5,273 nucleotides of DNA, taken from NCBI GenBank assembly GCA_964450355.1, contig CAYVDH010000214.1, positions 1-5,273 on the forward strand. The letters run 5' to 3'. Position numbers and translations under genes: made by a program. This DNA comes from CAYVDH01 sp964450355. Its GTDB lineage: Bacteria > Bacteroidota > Bacteroidia > NS11-12g > UBA955. Below the pieces are notes generated by a model, which saw nothing but the letters and a program-made list of their open reading frames with translations, ran no database searches and had not been told where the DNA came from. How positions within the stretch are numbered: the stretch's first letter is position 1; the number at the start of each line of letters is the position of its first letter. Below, one piece after another: positions 1 to 5,273 of the stretch.

Positions 1-71
1 ACCCAAATAAATAAACAAGAACTTTAAATGGTTTTATTTGAACTGGTAAAATCAGAACAAAAAACAAGCAG

Positions 72-107
72 TTAAGAAGTGAAAAACATCATGATTTTAA
101 TTCTTAA
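72..107. repeat. Short inverted repeat upstream of the reductase gene
   Basis: Two perfect 7-base arms, TTAAGAA at 72-78 and TTCTTAA at 101-107, are separated by 22 bases and lie 28 bases before the reductase start. The long spacing makes a stable hairpin unlikely; a repressor-type operator is possible. The right arm overlaps TTAATTTG (104-111), a one-mismatch version of the Bacteroidota -7 box (TAnnTTTG), but I see no matching TTG at the -33 position. In AT-rich DNA a 7-base palindrome can occur by chance, so this is a weak call. Nothing else is supported in 1-135. Confidence 0.15.
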
Positions 108-135
108 TTTGAAAGAATAAATAACATACAATAAA

Positions 136-669
136 ATGAGTAGAAAAGTAGTTTTATACATAGCAATGAGTGTAGATGGATACATAGCCAAACCAGATGA
201 CAACCTTGATTTTCTTTCCATCGTTGAAAAAGAAGGAGAAGATTATGGCTATTTTGAATTTGTAAAATCTACAGATGCTGTCATTGTTGGTCGTAAAACC
301 TATGAGAAAGTTCTATCCATGGGTTTTGACCACCCCCATTCCGACAAAGACACTTACATCATTACAAGGACTCCTAAACCTAATAAAGGCTCATTAAAAT
401 ACTATTCAGGGGATTTGAAAATACTTATACAAGATCTTAAATCTAAAGAAGGGAAAAACATCTATTGTGATGGCGGTGCAGAAATTGTCAATGAACTTCT
501 GAAAAACAAACTCATAGACGAACTCATCATCTCAATCATTCCAATACTTCTTGGCGATGGAACAAAACTCTTCAAAGATGGCAGACCCGAATTAACTTTA
601 GAACTTGTATCTGCAAAATCTTTTGAAAAAGGCCTAACCCAACTTCATTACAAAAAAATTGAGAAATAA
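136..669 (+). CDS. Dihydrofolate reductase family protein (RibD C-terminal domain-like)
   Basis: This is a 177-residue cytosolic protein of the DHFR/RibD-C fold, probably an NADPH-dependent oxidoreductase. A single domain fills the chain. The N-terminal strand-loop IAMSVDGYIAK (residues 9-19) is the family hallmark. DAVIVGRKTYE (47-57) is the nucleotide-side helix motif, YIITRT (74-79) a core strand, IYCDGGAEIVNELL (109-122) the glycine pair and helix near the cofactor phosphates, and IIPILLGDGTKLF (134-146) the C-terminal family motif. Length and domain order match the stand-alone YwjB/YyaP-type proteins, which lack the RibD deaminase domain. The family fold is clear, but the substrate is not: these proteins are not housekeeping folate reductases and most are uncharacterised. 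The ATG at 136 places the first strand right at the N-terminus, as usual. The next gene starts 33 bases downstream, but nothing links their functions. Base composition resembles the neighbours. Confidence 0.93.
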   Translation: MSRKVVLYIAMSVDGYIAKPDDNLDFLSIVEKEGEDYGYFEFVKSTDAVIVGRKTYEKVLSMGFDHPHSDKDTYIITRTPKPNKGSLKYYSGDLKILIQDLKSKEGKNIYCDGGAEIVNELLKNKLIDELIISIIPILLGDGTKLFKDGRPELTLELVSAKSFEKGLTQLHYKKIEK

Positions 670-702
670 ACCCAATACAATCAAGAAAAATAGAAGAATA
701 AA

Positions 703-1776
703 ATGTTTTTAAATTATAACAAATCTTTCCTTTCTAAATACAGTTATTTACTTCCTTTTATTGCTTTTATTTTATGCATTGTTTGCTCATGCAATCATCA
801 CAAGATTGAGAAAATAGAACATGCTTTTTACTATTGGAAGAGTGACTCTTATTTTGGCGAATTTGAAAAAAGAACATGTGATTCTCTAAAGGTAAAAAAA
901 CTGTATATAAAATTTTTTGAAGTTAATTATAACGAAGAAAGAGGAAATTATCCTGAAGCTAAAACAAATTGGTGGGGCAATTATTCAGACTTTAATCAAA
1001 CAATAGAAGTAGTACCAACAGTGTACATTAGAAACATTGTGTTCTTAAAATCCACAAAGGCAGAATTAGACGAATTGACAGATAACATCCATTTTTTAAT
1101 TTCTAAATATTGTGCAGAAAAATTCGATGTGAATGCCGTAATTAATGAATTACAAATGGACTGCGATTGGACAATAAAGACAAAAGATAATTATTTTTAT
1201 TTTCTTGAAAAATTAAAAACCTTATCTGGAAAACAAATCAGCTGTACTCTTCGTTTGTATCCATATAAATATCCCAATAAAATGGGTGTACCTCCTGTTG
1301 ACAAAACCATGTTAATGTGTTATAACCTTCTTAACCCTTTAGACAATCCTGAAAAAAACACAATTCTTGACTTGTCAGAACTAAAAAGCTATTTAAATGT
1401 GAATGAAAAATACCCTAAACACCTAGACATAGCTTTACCAGTTTATTCATGGGCTCAAATATATCACAACGAACAATTTTCAGGAGTTTTATACACTAAC
1501 TCAAATCAACTAAAATCCATTTTGAAACCTGAAAAAAATCTATGGTATTACGTAACAAAAGACACAGTAATCAATGATAAATACCTTCGTGTTGGCGATA
1601 AAATAAAATACGAAGAAATTGATGCAAAAAAAATCAAAACTGCTATTGAATTGTTAAAAAAATACATTGATTTTGATAAAAATACAACTGTTTCATTGTT
1701 TCATTTGGACGAAGAGCAATTAAATAATTTTAAGTATGAGGAACTATTTTCTTTTTATTCTGATTTCACTAAGTAA
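703..1776 (+). CDS. Predicted lipoprotein, TIM-barrel-like (DUF3142-like)
   Basis: This 357-residue protein is predicted to be exported and lipidated. A basic, hydrophilic start is followed by a hydrophobic stretch (residues 16-27) and the lipobox-like VCSC, with Cys30 as the likely lipidated residue; Cys25 and Cys28 lie in the signal. The mature part looks like a (beta/alpha)8 barrel, because strand-like blocks recur at regular spacing: AFYYW (41-45), KKLYIKFFEV (65-74), VVPTVYIRN (103-111), ELQMDCDWT (149-157), QISCTLRL (178-185), KTMLMCYN (201-208), LDIALPVYSW (241-250) and TTVSLFHLD (328-336). The acidic strand 4 motif with Glu149, Asp153 and Asp155 resembles glycosidase-like barrels and the strand pattern I associate with DUF3142. 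Catalytic activity is not established. The start codon leaves a normal signal-peptide n-region. Its 3' end overlaps the next gene by 41 bases, which suggests co-expression and a joint role in the envelope. Lipoprotein status is more certain than the fold assignment. Confidence 0.85.
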   Translation: MFLNYNKSFLSKYSYLLPFIAFILCIVCSCNHHKIEKIEHAFYYWKSDSYFGEFEKRTCDSLKVKKLYIKFFEVNYNEERGNYPEAKTNWWGNYSDFNQTIEVVPTVYIRNIVFLKSTKAELDELTDNIHFLISKYCAEKFDVNAVINELQMDCDWTIKTKDNYFYFLEKLKTLSGKQISCTLRLYPYKYPNKMGVPPVDKTMLMCYNLLNPLDNPEKNTILDLSELKSYLNVNEKYPKHLDIALPVYSWAQIYHNEQFSGVLYTNSNQLKSILKPEKNLWYYVTKDTVINDKYLRVGDKIKYEEIDAKKIKTAIELLKKYIDFDKNTTVSLFHLDEEQLNNFKYEELFSFYSDFTK

Positions 1777-4063
1777 TTCTATATACTCTTGTGGGTTTTA
1801 TCCTTATGGTGAAGACACCAGAATTTCTATTTTTAATCCAAAAACATTTGGATTTGAATCGTTCTCTCATTTTAATTATTCTTCAAATTCATTTTCCCAA
1901 TTTGGACCTGAACCAATCCAATTCGCTGATAATTATATTGACCCTAACATTCAGCTTTGGTTTGATTACTGCAATGGGAATGTAAAGGCAACGCAAATTA
2001 ATGAAGCAATATACCAACTAGAAGAAAGTGAAATGAATGAACTTTCTCCAAACGCTTTCATCCAATATTTATATAAAAACAAAAACAAAGAAGCACTGAA
2101 CTACTTGCGATTTGCCAAAAATTGTGAGCATTATAATTCATGGTTTGAAGACCCTTGGGAAAGAAAAAGTTATTTATCCATTCCAAAACGTACTGAACTA
2201 ATGAATAAGGCTATAAATCTTTCAGAAAAAGTGGAAAACAAGGAGCTAAAAAAACGATACACCTTTTTAGCTATTAGATTAGCTTGGTACAATCAATTAG
2301 ATGACAAAGTTAAATCATTATTTTTGAAAGAATTTGAAAATACAACAAAAAAAGACATACTCTATTATTGGAGTTTATATTTCAAGAGCTTATCAGAAAA
2401 AGACAGTTCTTATTCAAATTATTTACTTGCACAAGTATTTGCTAATGCCATAGATAAACGTTTTGTATGCCATCAACATTTTAATAAAAAAATACCACTA
2501 GAGAACACTTTAAAATTTGCAAAAAACAACGAAGAGAAAGCTAATGTATATTTAATGTATGGCATTGAAAAATACGACAAAACATTGAACTATATAAAAA
2601 AAATACATGAATACAACCCAGCTTCTGAAGGGCTTTCATTTTTATTGTTGCGCGAAATCAATAAAATTGAAGACTTTGTTTTAACACCTTATTACACCTT
2701 GTTTCAACCATCTGTTTCTAACCAAAATTGGGACGAAGAAAATGAACCTTCTGTTCAAAAAATTCTTAATCGAACTGAACAAGACAGAATATACGCCAAG
2801 CAAGTATTGAATTTTATATCAACAGTTGATTTAAGGAAAGTAAACAATCCTATCTTTTGGGAAACTTGTAAATCCTATCTACAATTTATAACAAGAGATT
2901 ACAATTCCTGTTTAATATTGATTAATGAAATTGAAAAAACTGTAAAAGACAGTGCATTAGAAAATCAAATTAAACAACTAAAAACACTGGCATTGATAGC
3001 TAATCAATCATATGGAAGTGCTGTTATCCCCTTAAACACATATGAAACAATCATTTTAAATAAAAACAATGGAAAATTTATTTTCAGTATAGCAAAAGAA
3101 TTGGAATATTTAGGCAACACAACTGATGCAGCCTTGTTATATTCTAAACTTTCTGAAATAGAATATGATGATGGATATCAAACTGTGTATTGGAAATCTG
3201 GAAAAAATAAGATAAAAACAGACTATTTAAGCAATTATTTTACCGACTATTTTGATTACATAGATGTTGTATATTCACCTGAGCAAGTACAAAACATCAT
3301 AGAAAGTGTCCAAAAAGAAAATGAAGAAAAAACTAAGTTTTCTAGTTTTAAATTTGATGTAATAAAAAATGAAATACCTAAATTTTATGATTTATTAGGC
3401 ACAAAATACATAAGACAAAACAAATTAAATAAAGCGCTTAATACTTTTGAAAAAATTGATCAACCATATTGGAAACAGGCCTATCCAAATTGGAATGACA
3501 ACACAAATATCTTTGACCAAAATCCTTTTTACAATTTGAAATATACTCCTCATTTCATTGATAAGAAAGATAAAATTAGATTAAATAAATACACTATAAC
3601 AAAACAACTGATTCATTATTTAAATAAAGCTGAAGATAAAAATGAGAAAAATAGAGATTATTATTATTTTCTAGTTGCAAATGCTTATTACAACATGGGC
3701 AATGAAGGCAATATTTGGATGATGCGCAGATTCAATGAATGGTCAGAATATTCTCTTTCTGAAATTGAAGATGAGGTAGAGTTTCGACAATCCAACTTAG
3801 CTAAAAAATATTATTCATTAGCAATGCAAAACGCCTCTACTAAAAAATTTAAAGCCTTGTGTTTACGAATGCTAACACGTTGTGAAAGACGCAAAATTGA
3901 ATTTCAATACATTGAAAACCCAAATTCAAACACTATGGATTTCGATTCCCTTTTATACACCAATAAATATTACATTGATTTAAAAAAACAATACCCTGGA
4001 TATTTCAATGAATTAGTATCTAATTGCAACTATTTTGAATCCTATTTTGATTCAAGAAGATGA
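1736..4063 (+). CDS. Exported helical-repeat (TPR-like) conserved hypothetical protein
   Basis: This 775-residue protein has an N-terminal export signal: hydrophobic residues 4-12, then SNSIYSC ending at Cys19. The cysteine may be a lipidation site, although Tyr at -2 and Ile at -3 make the lipobox imperfect; signal peptidase I cleavage is the alternative. The mature protein begins CGFYPYGED, followed by a Phe/Asn/Ser-rich segment to about residue 75, then almost entirely amphipathic helices. TPR-like helix pairs are visible near 149-197, 265-290, 450-473, 548-574 and 641-712, the last with ANAYYNMGN and an AKKYYSLAMQNA helix. An aromatic block, WMMRRFNEWS (661-670), stands out. I see no catalytic motif, so a scaffold or binding role in the periplasm or at the surface is inferred. 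The ATG at 1736 is needed because no later start retains the signal peptide; it lies inside the upstream lipoprotein gene in another frame. I recall similar large proteins beside DUF3142-like lipoproteins in Bacteroidota, but could not check this. Confidence 0.85.
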   Translation: MRNYFLFILISLSNSIYSCGFYPYGEDTRISIFNPKTFGFESFSHFNYSSNSFSQFGPEPIQFADNYIDPNIQLWFDYCNGNVKATQINEAIYQLEESEMNELSPNAFIQYLYKNKNKEALNYLRFAKNCEHYNSWFEDPWERKSYLSIPKRTELMNKAINLSEKVENKELKKRYTFLAIRLAWYNQLDDKVKSLFLKEFENTTKKDILYYWSLYFKSLSEKDSSYSNYLLAQVFANAIDKRFVCHQHFNKKIPLENTLKFAKNNEEKANVYLMYGIEKYDKTLNYIKKIHEYNPASEGLSFLLLREINKIEDFVLTPYYTLFQPSVSNQNWDEENEPSVQKILNRTEQDRIYAKQVLNFISTVDLRKVNNPIFWETCKSYLQFITRDYNSCLILINEIEKTVKDSALENQIKQLKTLALIANQSYGSAVIPLNTYETIILNKNNGKFIFSIAKELEYLGNTTDAALLYSKLSEIEYDDGYQTVYWKSGKNKIKTDYLSNYFTDYFDYIDVVYSPEQVQNIIESVQKENEEKTKFSSFKFDVIKNEIPKFYDLLGTKYIRQNKLNKALNTFEKIDQPYWKQAYPNWNDNTNIFDQNPFYNLKYTPHFIDKKDKIRLNKYTITKQLIHYLNKAEDKNEKNRDYYYFLVANAYYNMGNEGNIWMMRRFNEWSEYSLSEIEDEVEFRQSNLAKKYYSLAMQNASTKKFKALCLRMLTRCERRKIEFQYIENPNSNTMDFDSLLYTNKYYIDLKKQYPGYFNELVSNCNYFESYFDSRR

Positions 4064-4119
4064 ATAAAAAAATAAAAAGAATAACAATTGACACCTACAA
4101 CAAATCAAAAACCCAATAA
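4060..4119 (+). other. Short frame opened by ATGA, probable 5' end of the next gene
   Basis: An ATG at 4060-4062 overlaps the TGA stop of the large exported-protein gene (ATGA), a classic arrangement for translational coupling. It opens 19 codons (MNKKIKRITIDTYNKSKTQ) ending at TAA 4117-4119. The peptide starts like an ordinary bacterial protein, Lys-rich and then beta-like. The following open frame, one base out of register, continues naturally from about KTQ into NKLPHLNNNK. A run of five A followed by three C at 4107-4114 is a plausible slip point. I read this as the severed N-terminus of the downstream small gene, or a leader peptide coupled to it; it is unlikely to be an independent gene. 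Confidence 0.4.
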
Positions 4120-4342
4120 ACTACCTCACTTAAATAATAATAAACATGACTTTGACGTACTCATTGAATCAAAATATATTCCAGACGATTTAACACCATT
4201 AATTATAGACCTAAGAAATAAAACCATGTTGTTAATGGAAAGCAAAAGAACTATCAATGAAATTAGAAATGACTTAGATTGGTCTTATATGAGGCTGTTA
4301 GCTAATCAGATAAAATCAAGAATAATTAGTTTTAAACGTTGA
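4088..4342 (+). CDS. Small conserved-looking hypothetical protein, TTG start, possibly frameshifted
   Basis: I do not recognise this 84-residue protein. It has no signal peptide or membrane segment. After a low-complexity Thr/Asn/Pro/Lys stretch (residues 2-19) comes a compact, well-formed part: FDVLIESKYIPDDLT (22-36), a helix LIIDLRNKTMLLMESK (38-53), and a second helix from TINEIRNDLDWSYM (55-68) into a basic tail ending near KSRIISFKR. The only start upstream of the ordered part is TTG at 4088, directly after an in-frame TAA at 4082-4084. The first ATG in frame (4226) would remove half the protein. The unstructured beginning and the ATGA-started frame at 4060 suggest that the native protein starts at 4060 and that one extra base, or two missing bases, lies near 4085-4119. 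The gene follows the exported-protein gene closely and may be in its operon. The reading frame is probably real; the start and intactness are uncertain. Confidence 0.55.
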   Translation: MTPTTNQKPNKLPHLNNNKHDFDVLIESKYIPDDLTPLIIDLRNKTMLLMESKRTINEIRNDLDWSYMRLLANQIKSRIISFKR

Positions 4343-4370
4343 ATTTTTCAGTATAAAATTCTAATATTTG
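4339..4370 (+). promoter_or_regulatory. Candidate Bacteroidota-type promoter
   Basis: TTG at 4339-4341 is followed after 20 bases by TAATATTTG at 4362-4370. The Bacteroidota sigma factor consensus is TTG, about 19-21 bases, then TAnnTTTG; this match has one extra base inside the -7 box. Transcription would start about 5-8 bases later, giving a 5' leader of about 10-15 bases before the ATG at 4388. A 7-base inverted repeat (GAATTTT at 4341-4347, AAAATTC at 4355-4361) fills the spacer. It could be a regulator site or a weak terminator-like hairpin for the upstream unit, or chance in AT-rich DNA. Confidence 0.35.
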
Positions 4371-4387
4371 TATCAATCAAAACTATA

Positions 4388-4756
4388 ATGAATTTTTTTA
4401 AGAAACTTTTTAGTAAATCAAACTATAAACATCCTGAAGATGACTATAAAGTAACAATTACTGAAGAATATGTTATAGTAGAGCATCCAAAATTAGAAAT
4501 TCAACAAGTATTTTGGACTAACATCAAATTAATAAAATTAATCAACACAGATCAAGGCCCATTATTGCCTGATATTTGGTTAACTTTAATTGCTGAAAAC
4601 GAAACATGTTCAATACCACATGGAGCTGAAGGCTATGATGAAGTTTTAGAAATAGTATCAAAATACCAAGATTTTAATTTTGAAAACGTGATCAATTCAA
4701 TGACATGTACAGACAATGTAGAATTTATTCTTTGGGAAAAATCTAAGTTACAATAA
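4388..4756 (+). CDS. Conserved hypothetical protein, small cytosolic alpha/beta domain
   Basis: This 122-residue protein begins with a basic amphipathic segment (MNFFKKLFSK), which may lie against a membrane, and has no cleavable signal. The rest reads as one domain: strands KVTITEEYVIVEHP (21-34) and IQQVFW (38-43), IKLIKLINTDQGPLLPDIW (46-64) with the NTDxGP and PDIW motifs, a strand WLTLIAENETCSIP (64-77), then HGAEGYDEVLEIVSKY (78-93) as a loop and helix, and a last part with INSMTCTDN (102-110) and FILW (113-116). I recall a widespread unnamed bacterial family sharing the pattern W..I..I...T.D.GP..PD.[FW], IP.GA.G, M..T.N..F..W, but I know no function for it. No catalytic site is evident. 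The ATG at 4388 follows a candidate promoter, and the Lgt-like gene begins 17 bases after the stop, so the two are probably co-transcribed. The family likeness is recollection and was not searched. Confidence 0.85.
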   Translation: MNFFKKLFSKSNYKHPEDDYKVTITEEYVIVEHPKLEIQQVFWTNIKLIKLINTDQGPLLPDIWLTLIAENETCSIPHGAEGYDEVLEIVSKYQDFNFENVINSMTCTDNVEFILWEKSKLQ

Positions 4757-4773
4757 TCTCAATAAATTTAATT

Positions 4774-5273
4774 TTGACCATACCATTTGAGCCTTCAGTT
4801 TTTGGATTTAAGATCAATATTCATTTAATTTTTGAGTATTTAGCTTTCTTTGTAGCTTATAGATATTATATGTTTTTAAGAAAAAAAAGCAAGGACCAAA
4901 TCTCTAATAAAAACAGATTGTCTATAATTTTAGGTGCTTCAATTGGAGCATTTGTTGGTTCTAGATTAATGGGGTTTCTCGAAAATCCAACCTTTGAAAT
5001 TAATTCCATTTCTATAGTAAATCTACTTAATAGCAAAACAATAATGGGAGGACTTTTTGGAGGTTTAATTGGAGTAGAAATTTCAAAAAAAATCATTAAG
5101 GAACCATTATCGTCTGGAGATTTATTCACCTTTCCAATTATAATTGGGATAATGATTGGTCGTATTGGTTGTTTTTTAACTGGCATTAAAGAATTTACTT
5201 ATGGAACTAAAACCGATTTTATTACTGGAATTAATTTAGGTGATGGATTTAAGAGACACCCAACTTCATTATA
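4774..5273 (+). CDS. Lgt-superfamily membrane protein, divergent, 3' end beyond the window
   Basis: This gene is open to the right edge (166 codons plus two bases) and resembles prolipoprotein diacylglyceryl transferase, the inner-membrane enzyme that attaches diacylglycerol to lipoprotein cysteines. Hydrophobic segments lie at about residues 14-34, 49-69, 90-103 and 118-136. Recognisable motifs are GASIGAFVGSRLMGFLE (54-70), KTIMGGLFGGLIG (88-100), GRIGCF (129-134), TYGTKT (142-147) and FKRHPTSL (159-166), the last matching the RHPTQLYE-like motif. Arg130 corresponds to the key Arg of Lgt, but the invariant Asn of GRxGN is Cys133, and the His of the HGG motif is Met91. The family's usual start region (IPFEP, then the first helix) lies upstream of the first ATG (4870), so I chose TTG 4774, giving MTIPFEPSVFG; the frame is open back to 4747. 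A true Lgt seems less likely than a paralogue of unknown substrate. The C-terminal half and its second conserved Arg are not visible. Confidence 0.85.
   Translation, partial: MTIPFEPSVFGFKINIHLIFEYLAFFVAYRYYMFLRKKSKDQISNKNRLSIILGASIGAFVGSRLMGFLENPTFEINSISIVNLLNSKTIMGGLFGGLIGVEISKKIIKEPLSSGDLFTFPIIIGIMIGRIGCFLTGIKEFTYGTKTDFITGINLGDGFKRHPTSL

Noticed and set aside
1..27. Possible tail of an upstream gene (frame 1 ending TAA at 25-27)
   Set aside because: Only eight codons are visible and nothing distinguishes them from non-coding sequence.
33..40. TTTATTTG as a -7 promoter box
   Set aside because: The first bases do not match TAnnTTTG and there is no TTG at the proper distance upstream.
28..75. 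15-codon frame (MVLFELVKSEQKTSS) upstream of the reductase
   Set aside because: It is too short, has no recognisable motif, and is easily expected by chance; a 9-codon frame at 91-120 was dismissed for the same reason.
1791..1985. 64-codon + strand frame inside the large exported-protein gene
   Set aside because: It is a Leu/Ile-rich shadow of the real frame in AT-rich DNA, with no independent start context or family likeness.
4341..4361. Terminator for the upstream operon
   Set aside because: The 7-base arms are nearly all A/T with no G/C-rich stem and no clear T run after the second arm, so it is unlikely to end transcription; it is noted under the promoter instead.
4866..5186. 106-codon open frame on the - strand
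   Set aside because: It is antisense to the clearly Lgt-like + strand frame, and its Pro/Ile-rich translation is what the reverse of Gly/Ile-rich membrane helices gives.

Overview
This is a low-GC (roughly 30% by eye), A-rich window that looks like a chromosome of the Bacteroidota, most likely a flavobacterium-like organism. The reasons are the base composition, starts preceded by A-rich sequence without Shine-Dalgarno motifs, a promoter-like TTG-N20-TAATATTTG element, a Bacteroidota-style lipoprotein signal ending in Ser-Cys, and proteins whose motifs I associate with that phylum. All genes I accept are on the + strand. There is no RNA gene, CRISPR array, insertion sequence or obvious phage gene.

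Layout. Positions 1-135 are non-coding leader sequence. Positions 136-669 encode a cytosolic reductase of the dihydrofolate reductase / RibD C-terminal fold. After 33 bases comes a two-gene unit: a predicted lipoprotein (703-1776) with a probable (beta/alpha)8-barrel, DUF3142-like domain, and a 775-residue exported helical-repeat protein (1736-4063). Its signal peptide is encoded inside the last 41 bases of the lipoprotein gene. The stop codon of the large gene overlaps an ATG (ATGA at 4060-4063) that opens a 19-codon frame. The next frame, a small cytosolic hypothetical protein (4088-4342), has only a TTG start, and the two pieces together look like one gene split by a frameshift.

A short gap holding a plausible promoter (4339-4370) precedes a second unit. 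It contains a 122-residue conserved hypothetical protein (4388-4756) and, 17 bases later, the start of a membrane protein of the prolipoprotein diacylglyceryl transferase (Lgt) superfamily. That gene most likely begins at a TTG at 4774 and runs off the right edge. It has the Lgt-like glycine-rich helices and GRIG motif but lacks residues essential in canonical Lgt, so it may be a paralogue with another job.

The genes do not form a pathway I recognise. The strongest functional link is between the lipoprotein and the exported repeat protein, which share an overlapping junction and the same cell compartment and probably act together in the envelope. The Lgt-like gene and its small neighbour look like a separate transcription unit. 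No known defence, mobile or biosynthetic system is evident. The best leads are the divergent Lgt-like protein, the overlapping exported pair and the broken-looking small gene.
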